Shown here: piece after piece, positions 1 to 6,909 of the stretch
How the letters are laid out: every line of letters begins with the position of its first letter
Position numbering within the stretch: position 1 is the stretch's first letter
Assembly (NCBI RefSeq): GCF_000720325.1
Contig: NZ_JOJM01000092.1
Location: forward strand, 1-22,682
Direction: 5' to 3'
DNA from: Streptomyces sp. NRRL B-1347
GTDB taxonomy: Bacteria; Actinomycetota; Actinomycetes; Streptomycetales; Streptomycetaceae
DNA: 22,682 nt
Translations under genes and position numbers: made by a program
The notes under the pieces: model-generated
What the model was told of the DNA's origin: nothing
Databases searched by the model: none
The model's input: only the letters and a program-made list of their open reading frames with translations

Positions 1-2
1 CC

Positions 3-43
3 CTCTCTATTCGTCGGCAGCGTCAGATGTGTATAAGAGACAG
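3..43 (+). other. Illumina Nextera adapter and index (contaminant)
   Basis: Bases 25-43 are the 19-bp Tn5 mosaic end AGATGTGTATAAGAGACAG. Bases 11-24 (TCGTCGGCAGCGTC) are the remainder of the Nextera Read 1 adapter. Bases 3-10 (CTCTCTAT) equal the Nextera i5 index known as S502/N502. The order index, adapter, mosaic end, insert is exactly that of a Nextera library molecule. This is untrimmed sequencing adapter at a contig end, not a transposon in the organism. Any reading frame that runs into it is artificial. Confidence 0.98.
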
Positions 44-71
44 CCCCCGCGGCCCCGGCCCCGTACCAAGA

Positions 72-101
72 CCCCTTAAGCCAAGGCCCCTTAAGCCAAG
101 G
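72..101. repeat. Two tandem 15-bp units upstream of pspA
   Basis: The unit CCCCTTAAGCCAAGG occurs twice back to back (72-86 and 87-101), ending about 10 nt before the pspA Shine-Dalgarno. It contains TTAAG, which is AT-rich compared with its surroundings. It may be leader sequence or the end of an upstream gene cut off by the contig end. The plus-strand frame starting at base 41 stops at 77-79, while the one starting at base 43 stays open to 151-153, and I cannot tell which, if either, is coding. Confidence 0.8.
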
Positions 102-124
102 CCTCGTAGAAGGAGAGCGACGAC

Positions 125-838
125 ATGACCAAGCAGACCGTCCTCGGGCGTGTGACCCAGCTGGCGAAGGCCAATGTGCATGCCCTCCTCGACCAGGCCG
201 AGGACCCGCAGAAGATGCTCGACCAGCTGATCCGCGAGTACACGGACAACATCAAGGAGGCCGAGCAGGCCGTCGCGGCCACCATCGGTGACCTGCGGCT
301 CATGGAGCAGGACCACGGGGAGGACCAGCGGGCGGCCGTCGAGTGGGGTGCGAAGGCGCTGGCCGCGAGCCGGAAGGCGGACGCGCTGCGGAGGGAGGGG
401 AGCGCCGTCGAGGCCGACCGGTTCGACGGTCTGGCGAAGGTCGCCCTGGGGCGGCAGCTGCGCGCGGAGAAGGAGGCCAAGGAGGCCGCGCCGACGATCG
501 CCGCGCAGAGCGACGTGGTCGCGCGGCTCAAGGAGGGCCTCGACTCGATGAAGATCAAGCTGACGGAGCTGCAGTCGAAGCGGGACCAGTTGGTGGCCCG
601 GGCCAAGGCGGCGCAGGCGCGGAACCGGATGGCCGACGCCGCGAGCAGCCTGGACGTGCTGGACCCGACGAGCGAGCTGAGCCGGTTCGAGGAGAAGGTG
701 CGCAGGGAGGAGGCGCGGGCGCTCGGTCAGGAGGAGCTGGCCGCGTCGTCGCTCGACGCGCAGTTCGAGCAGTTGGAGAGCCTGAGCGACGCGGCGGAGG
801 TCGAGGCCCGGCTCGCCGCGCTCAAGGCCACCACCTGA
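125..838 (+). CDS. pspA: PspA/IM30 family membrane-stress protein
   Basis: A 237-residue protein, close to the usual length of PspA/IM30 (Vipp1) proteins. The whole chain is predicted to be charged, heptad-rich coiled coil. It opens with the typical amphipathic N-terminal helix (MTKQTVLGRVTQLAKANVH), followed by the family-like DQAEDPQKMLDQLIREY segment at about residues 23-39. In this family, such proteins polymerise on the inner face of the cytoplasmic membrane and stabilise it under envelope stress; actinobacterial members lack the pspBC partners of enterobacteria. The ATG at 125 has AGGAG at 111-115, a 9-nt spacing. The gene stands alone here: upstream is the contig end, and downstream is a convergent regulator gene behind a hairpin. 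There is no signal peptide or transmembrane segment, consistent with a peripheral membrane protein. Confidence 0.95.
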   Translation: MTKQTVLGRVTQLAKANVHALLDQAEDPQKMLDQLIREYTDNIKEAEQAVAATIGDLRLMEQDHGEDQRAAVEWGAKALAASRKADALRREGSAVEADRFDGLAKVALGRQLRAEKEAKEAAPTIAAQSDVVARLKEGLDSMKIKLTELQSKRDQLVARAKAAQARNRMADAASSLDVLDPTSELSRFEEKVRREEARALGQEELAASSLDAQFEQLESLSDAAEVEARLAALKATT

Positions 839-911
839 GCGCTCCGCTGGATCCGCCGTGCCATGGCGTCGTTCGCCTGCGGGTTCGTCGAGGCTGGTCG
901 CGCAGTTCCCC

Positions 912-928
912 GCGCCCCTTCGGGGCGC
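912..928. terminator. Hairpin in a Streptomyces-type dispersed repeat
   Basis: GCGCCCC (912-918), loop TTC, GGGGCGC (922-928): a perfect 7-bp stem between the convergent ends of pspA and the PP2C regulator. The sequence leading into it (CTGGTCGCGCAGTTCCCCGC, 892-911) matches what I recall as a very common intergenic repeat in Streptomyces genomes that carries this kind of hairpin. It probably works as a bidirectional terminator. The rest of 839-1041 holds nothing else I recognise. Confidence 0.7.
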
Positions 929-1041
929 TTCCACCATGCGGCGGACTTCATCATGCCCGCTTAGCACGCCGACCCACCCCACCCACGCGGCGCCCGGGCG
1001 AAACCCGCGCAGCCCCCACGCGGAGCCCGCGCAAGGCCCCG

Positions 1042-4000
1042 TCAGAACAGGCTCATCAGCGCCTCCGCCGCATCCACCGGCGGCGTGTCCCCGTTCGGCA
1101 GCGCCAGTTCGAACCAGACCGTCTTGCCGCGCGGCGTGCGGCGCGAGCCCCAGGCCGCGCTCAGCAGGCCGACGAGCTGGAGCCCGCGCCCGCCCTCGTC
1201 GGTGTCGCGGGCGCGGCGGCGGCGCGGCTGGACCAGGCCCGCGTCCCACACCTCGCACACCAGGGTGCGGTCGAGGAGCAGCCGCAGCCGGATCTCGCCC
1301 TCGCCGTACCGCAGGGCGTTGGTGACGAGTTCGCTGACGAGGAGTTCGGCGGTGTCGACGAGCGCGTCGAGGTCCCACTCCCGAAGGCGCGCGCACGCCA
1401 GCTCGCGGGCGTGGCCCACCGAGCGCGGCTCGCGCGGCAGCGTCCAGTCGCCGACGTGCTCGGCGGGCAGCCCCTGCACGCGCGCCATGAGCAGCGCGAT
1501 GTCGTCCTCGCCGTGGTGCGTGTCGAGGGTGCTGAGGACGTGGTCGCAGATGTCCTCAAGGGCCTGCCCGGGGTCGGTGAGGGCGCCGACGAACGCGTTC
1601 AGGCCCTCGTCGAGCGGGTGGTCGCGGGACTCGACGAGGCCGTCCGTGTAGAGGGCGAGCAGGGCGCCCTCGGGCAGGTCGACCTCGACCTCCTCGAAGG
1701 GTTCGCCGCCGACGCCGAGCGGCATGCCGGGCGGTACGTCGAGCATGAGCGCGCTCTCGCCCGGTTCGACGAGGACGGGCGGCAGATGGCCCGCGTTGGC
1801 GATGGTGACGCGCCGGGTGACGGCGTCGTACACGGCGTACACGCAGGTGGCGAGGTACACCTCGGCGAGGTCGTCGGTGTCGCGGGCGCCCCGGGCGGTG
1901 GTGCGCCGGGGCCCCGAGGGGTTGCCGAGGCCGCGGGCGATCTCGTCGAGCGCGGAGAGCACCTCGGCGGGCTCCAGGTCGAGCAGGGCGAGCGTCCGCA
2001 CGGCGGAGCGCAGTTCGCCCATGGTGACGGCGGCGCGCAGGCCACGGCCCATGACGTCGCCGACGACGAGGGCGGTGCGGTGCCCTGGCAGTTCGATGAC
2101 GTCGAACCAGTCGCCGCCGACCTCGGTGGCGGCGTTGCCCGGCAGATAGCGGCAGGCGATGTCGAGCCCCGCCGCCTCCGGGTCGCCGGGCGGCAGCAGG
2201 GAGCGCTGGAGGATCAGGGCGCGCTCGTGTTCGCGGCGGTAGAGGCGGGCGTTGTCGATGCAGACGGCGGCGCGCGCGGCGAGCTCTCCCGCCAGCGCTC
2301 GGTCGCGTTCGCCGAACGGCTCGCTGCCCTTCGTACGGGAGAACTGGGCGAGGCCCACGACGGTGTCGTGCGCGACCATCGGGACGGCGAGCGTGGACTG
2401 GATGAGGCCGCCGGTGAGCCGGGTCGGACCGCAGTCGTCGCCTGCGGCGATCAGGCGCGCCCGTGCGGTGCGCAGCGCGTCGGCGCAGGGCGAGGTGAAC
2501 GGGAAGCGGTGCACGGAGCCGACGTCGATGGGGCCCGTGCCCTCGGGGAAGGGCGCGTCGGCCACGGCGCTCGCGAAGGCGACGCGGCGCAGCTCGGCGC
2601 TGCCGTCGGCGAGCCCTGGCGGCGTCTCGTCGCCGTCGAGGAGGCCTTGGTAGAGGTCGACGGACGCCAGGTCGCAGAAGCCGGGGACGGCGACGTCGAG
2701 GAGTTCGCGGGCGGTGGTCTCCAGGTCGAGGGAGTTGCCGATGCGGGCGCCCGCCTCGTTCAGGAGGGCGAGGTTGCGGCGGGCGTGGGCGGCCTCGCGG
2801 GCGGCGACGTGGCGGCTGGTCACGTCGTTGCCGAGGCCCGCGATGCCGATGGGGCGGCCCGAACCGCTGTGCACGCGGTAGAGGTTGATCGACCAGTGGC
2901 GGCGCTCGCTGCTGCCCGGGGCGGGCCCGACGATCTGCATGTCGGTGACGGCCTCGCCGGTCTCCAGGACGCGGCGCAGGGCGGCCTGGAGGCGGTCGGC
3001 CTCGTTGCGCGGCAGGTAGTCGTGGACGGTGCGGCCGCGGTGGTCCTCGGCGGCGCCGCCGAAGACGGCCGCGAAGCGGCGGTTGGCGCGCTGCACCGTG
3101 AGGTCCGTACCGAACAGGAGGAATCCGAAGGGGGATTGGCCGAAAATGGACTGCGAGGCGGCGAGGTCGGTCTCGATCTGCCGGAGCGCCCGGACGTCGA
3201 CGACGATGCACACGGCGGACCGCTCGCCGTCCGCCGTCCTGGCGGGCATGACATAGACCTCGGCCACGCCCTCACGGACGGGGGTGCCGGGCGCGGGGGC
3301 GGTGGGCTCGGCCAGGAGGTCGACGGGCTCGGGCAGGGGCGGGGCCGACTCGGGCAGTCGGAAGGGGACCGACCCCGTCCATTCCCGGCCGTCGAGGATC
3401 TCGGCCATCTTCCGGTGGCCGCGCGGACGCAGCTCCCGCGGCACGAAGGCCTCGATCGGGTCCTTGCCGACGGCGTCCCGCGCGGGCACGCCGAACAGCC
3501 GCTCGGCCCGGCCGCTCCACTGGTCGACGAGCCCGTCCGGGCCGATCGAGAACGACGCCACCTTGATGTAGTCGTAGAGGGAGCCCGGCGGGCTGTTCTG
3601 CCAGATGATGTCGCCCGGAGTGAGGGGCCGGTCCTCGACGCGCGGGCGGGGGCGTCCCGCGCCGTGGTGACGCGCGTCGACGGCGTCCCGTGCCCCGGCT
3701 ACGCCATGCGCCGCACCGGCACCTACCGTCCCGGACGCGCCGCGCCCTACGCCACGGCCGGGCTCCGGCCGCGCGCCGCCGCCCGTGCCCGGCCCCGGCA
3801 GCTCGCCGCCCGCGCCCTTCGCGGGCACGTCGCCCGGGGTGCCCTGGATCCGGTCCGCGCCGCCGTCGGAGCGCTCGGGTCCGGCCGCGCCCGCGGGGCC
3901 GCGGCCGCGCTCGGCCGCCGCGCCGACCGGGCCGTGGTCCACGCCGCCGCCTGCGGTGGTACGCGCGCCGCCGCCCGCGCTCGACGCCGCGGGCCCGGCC

Positions 4001-4086
4001 GGGCCCGCGGTCGCCGATGGGGCTGCCCGCCCCGCCCGCGCCGTCGGCCGCGTCGCACCCGTCGCCTTCGCTGGTATCTCGCTCAC
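1042..4086 (-). CDS. Multidomain PAS-PAS-GAF-PP2C-HATPase phosphatase/kinase regulator (SpoIIE/RsbU type)
   Basis: A 1014-residue cytoplasmic signalling protein. Residues 1-155 are low-complexity Gly/Ala/Arg/Pro, probably disordered. A PAS domain follows (about 165-270, with SLYDYIKVASFSIGPDGLV), then a second PAS (about 310-425), a GAF domain (about 435-620), a SpoIIE-type PP2C phosphatase (about 650-870) and a C-terminal HATPase_c_2 domain (about 885-1000). PP2C metal and core motifs are intact: GGDWFDV (657-663), VVGDVMGRG (674-682), NAGH (764-767), YTDGLVE (813-819) and GEDDIALL. The HATPase has the N-box ELVTNALRYG (919-928) and DEGGRGLQLV (963-972). In this family, the phosphatase dephosphorylates an anti-sigma antagonist and the kinase-like domain binds a sigma factor or phosphorylates the antagonist. 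I chose the GTG at 4086 because GGAGGGG sits 9 nt upstream; the frame is open a further 29 codons without such support. The sensed signal is unknown. Confidence 0.93.
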   Translation of the reverse strand: MSEIPAKATGATRPTARAGRAAPSATAGPAGPAASSAGGGARTTAGGGVDHGPVGAAAERGRGPAGAAGPERSDGGADRIQGTPGDVPAKGAGGELPGPGTGGGARPEPGRGVGRGASGTVGAGAAHGVAGARDAVDARHHGAGRPRPRVEDRPLTPGDIIWQNSPPGSLYDYIKVASFSIGPDGLVDQWSGRAERLFGVPARDAVGKDPIEAFVPRELRPRGHRKMAEILDGREWTGSVPFRLPESAPPLPEPVDLLAEPTAPAPGTPVREGVAEVYVMPARTADGERSAVCIVVDVRALRQIETDLAASQSIFGQSPFGFLLFGTDLTVQRANRRFAAVFGGAAEDHRGRTVHDYLPRNEADRLQAALRRVLETGEAVTDMQIVGPAPGSSERRHWSINLYRVHSGSGRPIGIAGLGNDVTSRHVAAREAAHARRNLALLNEAGARIGNSLDLETTARELLDVAVPGFCDLASVDLYQGLLDGDETPPGLADGSAELRRVAFASAVADAPFPEGTGPIDVGSVHRFPFTSPCADALRTARARLIAAGDDCGPTRLTGGLIQSTLAVPMVAHDTVVGLAQFSRTKGSEPFGERDRALAGELAARAAVCIDNARLYRREHERALILQRSLLPPGDPEAAGLDIACRYLPGNAATEVGGDWFDVIELPGHRTALVVGDVMGRGLRAAVTMGELRSAVRTLALLDLEPAEVLSALDEIARGLGNPSGPRRTTARGARDTDDLAEVYLATCVYAVYDAVTRRVTIANAGHLPPVLVEPGESALMLDVPPGMPLGVGGEPFEEVEVDLPEGALLALYTDGLVESRDHPLDEGLNAFVGALTDPGQALEDICDHVLSTLDTHHGEDDIALLMARVQGLPAEHVGDWTLPREPRSVGHARELACARLREWDLDALVDTAELLVSELVTNALRYGEGEIRLRLLLDRTLVCEVWDAGLVQPRRRRARDTDEGGRGLQLVGLLSAAWGSRRTPRGKTVWFELALPNGDTPPVDAAEALMSLF

Positions 4087-4270
4087 GCGAACCGTCCCCT
4101 CCAGCTCACCGCGTCCGGCACCGGTCACCGAATGTGGCTGCCCGCAGTATCCAGCACTACGGGGCCGTGCCACACGCCGTTCACGATCACAGCACGCACT
4201 TACCGCTTTTTGGCCCGTGACCGCCTTGTGCCCGACCCGTGCACTTGTACGTACCGGCGCTTCCTGTCTT

Positions 4271-4738
4271 CTAACCGGGCAGGGCCAGCTCGAACCACAC
4301 CGTCTTCCCCGCTGTTCCCGTGCGTCCCGGGCGGGTGCCCCAGCGTCTTGAGGACCGTGCCACCAGCTGGATTCCCCTGCCGCCCTCGTCGTCGGGCGCC
4401 GCGACGCGCTCGCGCGGCGGGTCGGGCACGGGGTCGGAGACCTCGACGAGGAGCGCGTCCAGCGGGCCCCGCGGGCGGACGAGCCGGACGCCGATGGGCC
4501 CCGACGCGTACCGCAGGGAATTGGTCACCAGCTCGCTGACGAGCAGGACGGCGACGTCGCCCAGAGGAGCGAGGCCCCAGTCGCCCAGTTGCTTCCGGAC
4601 GACCGCGCGGGCGGTGCGGACGGCGCCCGGGTCCGCGGGAAAATCCCACTCGGCGCAGTCGCCTTCGGTGTCGAGCACGCCGATCACTTCCCAGCCGAGC
4701 GACGGATCCATGTCCGGTTTCATGGGGTTAATGGGCAC
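4271..4738 (-). CDS. ATP-binding protein, anti-sigma factor kinase-like (HATPase_c_2)
   Basis: A 155-residue single-domain GHKL ATPase. The N-box LLVSELVTNSLRY lies at about 65-77, the G-box region DDEGGRGIQLV at about 114-124, and the C-terminus is GKTVWFELALP. Streptomycetes carry many such RsbW/SpoIIAB-like proteins, which usually bind sigma factors or phosphorylate STAS-domain antagonists. It resembles the C-terminal domain of the PP2C protein encoded 184 nt downstream on the same strand, so the two may be related by domain duplication and may share a partner. The start is uncertain. The frame opens with GTG at 4738, but no Shine-Dalgarno precedes it; ATG codons at 4723 and 4711 are alternatives, also poorly supported. 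The kinase role is inferred from family only. Confidence 0.88.
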   Translation of the reverse strand: MPINPMKPDMDPSLGWEVIGVLDTEGDCAEWDFPADPGAVRTARAVVRKQLGDWGLAPLGDVAVLLVSELVTNSLRYASGPIGVRLVRPRGPLDALLVEVSDPVPDPPRERVAAPDDEGGRGIQLVARSSRRWGTRPGRTGTAGKTVWFELALPG

Positions 4739-4970
4739 ATACCCGATATCCCGGTGGGATTACCGTGTTCAAGGTGGCACTGTGGCACGAACGGCGTACG
4801 AGAAGCGGAACTCCGCCTTGACGAACCTCGCGCGCCCCCTGTCGCCCCGCGCCGCACAGAGAAGCGCCGGGCCCCCTCCCGCCACGCCGGGGCCGCGCCC
4901 GGAGAGGGGTACGGACGGGAAGGGGTATGGACAGGGAGCGGTACGGAGAGAGCGAGGAGCCTCGGCGGAG

Positions 4971-5375
4971 CTACCGTTCGCCCCGGCCCGCGAGGCCGAG
5001 CGCCCGGACGGCCGGCACGTCCCCCGCCAGCCACTCCACCGTCCACAGCGCGTCGGGCTCCAGCCAGCGCAGCTCGTCGTGGTCCTGGAGCGGCCGCGGC
5101 TCGCCCGCGAGCAGGCGGGCCCGCCACACCCGCATCACATAGCCGCGCCCGAGCGGGAACTCCCCCGGGACGCGGTCGACGACCTCCGCCTCGACGCCCA
5201 GCTCCTCCTTGAGCTCGCGCACGAGGGCGTCCTCGTCGCGCTCGCCGGGCTCGACCTTGCCGCCCGGCAGCTCCCAGCGCCCGGCCAGTTCCTCGGGCGC
5301 GCTGCGGCGCGCGGCGAGGAGGCGCCGCTCGCCGTCGTACAGCGCGGCACCGACCACCACGATCCGCTCAGTCAT
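4971..5375 (-). CDS. Nudix hydrolase, MutT-like
   Basis: A 134-residue protein of normal length for a MutT-type Nudix enzyme. The Nudix box is complete at residues 39-61: G39, E45, R53-E54-L55, E57-E58 and G60-V61, matching GX5EX7REUXEEXGU. It is preceded by GRWELPGGKVEPGE, typical of 8-oxo-dGTP or related (deoxy)nucleoside triphosphate pyrophosphohydrolases that clean the nucleotide pool in the cytoplasm. The exact substrate cannot be read from sequence. The gene starts 24 nt after the SPOR-like gene stops, so the two are probably in one operon. The ATG at 5375 has no clear Shine-Dalgarno, but a TAGGCT -10-like hexamer lies 7 nt before it, so a leaderless transcript is possible. The 232 nt downstream, 4739-4970, contain no gene I can support. 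Confidence 0.93.
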   Translation of the reverse strand: MTERIVVVGAALYDGERRLLAARRSAPEELAGRWELPGGKVEPGERDEDALVRELKEELGVEAEVVDRVPGEFPLGRGYVMRVWRARLLAGEPRPLQDHDELRWLEPDALWTVEWLAGDVPAVRALGLAGRGER

Positions 5376-5382
5376 GCGCCGG

Positions 5383-5388
5383 AGCCTA
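5383..5388 (-). promoter_or_regulatory. Candidate -10 box (TAGGCT) for a leaderless Nudix transcript
   Basis: On the minus strand TAGGCT fits the streptomycete -10 pattern TANNNT and ends 7 nt before the ATG at 5375, so transcription would start at or next to the start codon. There is no Shine-Dalgarno. I see no convincing -35 element at 17-18 nt, so this is tentative. Confidence 0.35.
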
Positions 5389-5399
5389 CGCCCGCGACG

Positions 5400-5582
5400 T
5401 CACCGCCCGCCGTTCTGGTTCAGCCGCTCGATCCAGTACAGCTGCTTGTGTCCGCGGTCGTCCAGGCTGTCGGCGATCTTCTGGGCCTCGGCCTTGGTCG
5501 CGTACCTTCCGACGCGGTAGCGGTTGCCGTTGTCGTCTTGCCGTATCACGAGCCAGGGAAGTATGACCGTGCCGTCGTTCAT
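5400..5582 (-). CDS. Small SPOR-like domain protein
   Basis: A 60-residue protein, essentially one SPOR-like fold: a first strand (about 8-25, LPWLVIRQDDNGNRYRVGRY), then helix ATKAEAQKIADSLDDRG (26-42) and a final strand HKQLYWIERL. Typical SPOR domains bind denuded peptidoglycan glycans at division sites, but they are usually tethered to a membrane or exported. This one has no signal peptide or transmembrane helix, so its place and ligand are open. The ATG at 5582 has GGAGG about 7 nt upstream (GGAGGGACGGC before ATG); the frame extends 12 codons further without a ribosome site. The Nudix gene follows after 24 nt. The SPOR call rests on pattern resemblance only. Confidence 0.8.
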   Translation of the reverse strand: MNDGTVILPWLVIRQDDNGNRYRVGRYATKAEAQKIADSLDDRGHKQLYWIERLNQNGGR

Positions 5583-6010
5583 GCCGTCCCTCCGCTCCCC
5601 ACCCCCGGCGCACCCCACGCCTCGATCAGTAAGGAAACCGCATTCCGCATATGCCCGAGCTTACGCCCGACCTTTACGCAGCGGATACGACTTTGCACAA
5701 AGAGATACGCAATCGGCCAGCACCAAGGGGGCGCACCCTCGCGGATGCGCCCCCTTCGACGGCCACAACCGGCCGCGACGAGCCCTAACTCACCTCCCTT
5801 TACGCCCCGTTGACCCAGGCGCCCCGCCGTCGTGCGCCCCGCCCACCGGCGGGCTCGGCGTCGGCGCGAGGACGGGCCAGGCGGTACCGCGCCGAGCCGC
5901 CCGCAGGGCCAACGGGCAGCGGGCCAGGGCGAGTCGGGCCGCGAGAACGGCCAGAATCCGGCGCCGCCGGACGCGCGCCGGAGCACCGGGAAGGCACGCC
6001 CGGCGGGCCG
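5583..6010. other. Intergenic region between the GntR and SPOR-like genes
   Basis: This 428-nt stretch holds the leader and promoter area of the SPOR-like gene (5583-5720), which is AT-richer than average and has a TAAGCT -10-like hexamer on the minus strand (5663-5658). It also holds a strong hairpin (5725-5756) and a GC-rich segment (5757-6010). A short minus-strand frame (5800-5997, GTG start, 65 codons) lies in that segment, but its third positions are mixed and it resembles nothing I know, so I do not call a gene. Confidence 0.6.
5725..5756. terminator. Strong GC hairpin terminator
   Basis: AAGGGGGCGCA (5725-5735) and TGCGCCCCCTT (5746-5756) form a perfect 11-bp stem around a 10-nt loop. 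On the minus strand it lies about 255 nt after the gntR stop and 143 nt before the SPOR-like start, so it would insulate the two. There is no U-tract, as usual in streptomycetes. Confidence 0.8.
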
Positions 6011-6763
6011 TCAGCGAACGGGCAGGTGGTACGAGACGCGGTACCGGTCGGCGGGCACCACGATGTCGGCGGTCTCCACGGGGCGCCCCGACGCGTAGTA
6101 CGTGCGCTGGACGACGAGGACGACGTGCCCCGGCACCCCGCCGAGCGCGAGGAGTTCCTCGGCGAGGCCGGGGCGGGCGCCGACCTCCTCGGCCACGTTG
6201 TCCACGACGACGTCGATGGCGGCCATCCGGTCGACGACGCCGCAGCCGCCGAGGGGGCCCTCCTCCGGGAGCATCACGGGGGTGCGGCCGGTGACGGCGA
6301 GCGGCTCCCAGGAGGTGGAGAGCATCATCGCCTCGCCCGCGTCCCGGAAGACGTACTTGGTGCACATCACGCGGTCGCCCACGCGGATGCCGAGCCGCTC
6401 CGCGACCGCGCCGTTCGCCTCCGCCTGCTCGCTGCGGGACTCCCAGGTGCCGCGGGTGCCGTCGGCGGCCTGCTCCTGACGAAAGGGCGAGGAGGCGCCG
6501 GGGCCGCGGAAGCCCGTGCGCGCGATGCGGCGCGGGACGGGGCGCTCGCGCACATAGGTGCCGGAGCCGGAGCGCCCCTCGACGAGCCCCTCGGCCATGA
6601 GGACCTTGCGGGCTTCGAGGGCGACCGTGTCCGAGACGCCGTACTCCTCGCGGATCCTGGCCTGCGAGGGGAGACGGGTGTGCGGAGGCAGCGAACCGTC
6701 GGCGATCTTCTTGCGGAGATCACCCGCGACGCGCAGATACGCAGGCTGCTCACCGAAAGTCAC
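6011..6763 (-). CDS. GntR-family transcriptional regulator, HutC/UTRA type
   Basis: A 250-residue repressor-type protein. Residues 8-75 form the GntR winged helix-turn-helix, with YLRVAGDLRKKIADGSLPP, LPSQARIREEYGVSDTVALEARKVL and EGRSGSGTYV, all family hallmarks. Residues about 100-245 look like a UTRA ligand-binding domain (MCTKYVFRDAGEAMMLSTSW through TYYASGRPVETADIVVPADRYR). UTRA proteins bind small metabolites such as sugars, phosphosugars or amino-acid derivatives; the ligand here is unknown. The start is GTG at 6763 with GGGAG 6 nt upstream. The gene is preceded by repeated GGTTG/CAACC motifs that could be its own operators. No transport or catabolic operon lies next to it, so a regulatory target other than itself is not evident. 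Confidence 0.93.
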   Translation of the reverse strand: MTFGEQPAYLRVAGDLRKKIADGSLPPHTRLPSQARIREEYGVSDTVALEARKVLMAEGLVEGRSGSGTYVRERPVPRRIARTGFRGPGASSPFRQEQAADGTRGTWESRSEQAEANGAVAERLGIRVGDRVMCTKYVFRDAGEAMMLSTSWEPLAVTGRTPVMLPEEGPLGGCGVVDRMAAIDVVVDNVAEEVGARPGLAEELLALGGVPGHVVLVVQRTYYASGRPVETADIVVPADRYRVSYHLPVR

Positions 6764-6778
6764 TGGCCACTCCCATCA

Positions 6779-6828
6779 GGTTGACAGACAGCAACAGCGT
6801 GGCAACCGTGGGTTGTTGGCCGCAACCC
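6779..6828. promoter_or_regulatory. Candidate gntR promoter with GGTTG/CAACC operator motifs
   Basis: Four half-sites lie in 50 bp: GGTTG (6779-6783), CAACC (6803-6807), GGGTTG (6810-6815) and CAACCC (6823-6828). The last two form an inverted repeat GGGTTG-N7-CAACCC, and CAACC-N4-GGTTG forms another. On the minus strand a -10-like TAGGGT (6830-6825) overlaps the outermost half-site, so the others would cover the start of transcription, as expected for autorepression. No clear -35 was seen. Confidence 0.5.
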
Positions 6829-6909
6829 TAGGCCAAGGATTCACCCGAAGTGATGATTTCCCGCTCCACAGGGCTTTACGCAGCGCGTCTCCAGCGCTAT
6901 ATCCCTCAA

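Noticed and set aside
25..43. Tn5 mosaic end as evidence of a transposon
   Set aside because: It is embedded in the Nextera adapter with an index in front of it, so it is from library preparation.
44..153. Truncated 3' end of a gene upstream of pspA
   Set aside because: One frame stays open to 151-153 but has two TTA codons and rare CAA codons; another stops at 77-79. No recognisable sequence, so no gene is called.
343..4539. Very long plus-strand open frame, 1398 codons
   Set aside because: It runs antisense to the PP2C and HATPase genes, is low-complexity Arg/Gly/Ala, and has no domain; a normal by-product of very high GC. The same applies to the long plus-strand frames at 7838-11008, 11854-14451 and 15322-17232.
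4739..4744. GGGTAT, a SigB-type -10 element before the HATPase gene
   Set aside because: No GNNT-type -35 stands at the right distance, and the box abuts the annotated start codon. It would require a downstream start that also lacks a ribosome site.
5800..5997. Small minus-strand ORF of 65 codons after gntR
   Set aside because: Mixed third-position base use, no clear ribosome site, and an adjacent frame looks equally open. I cannot support it as a gene.
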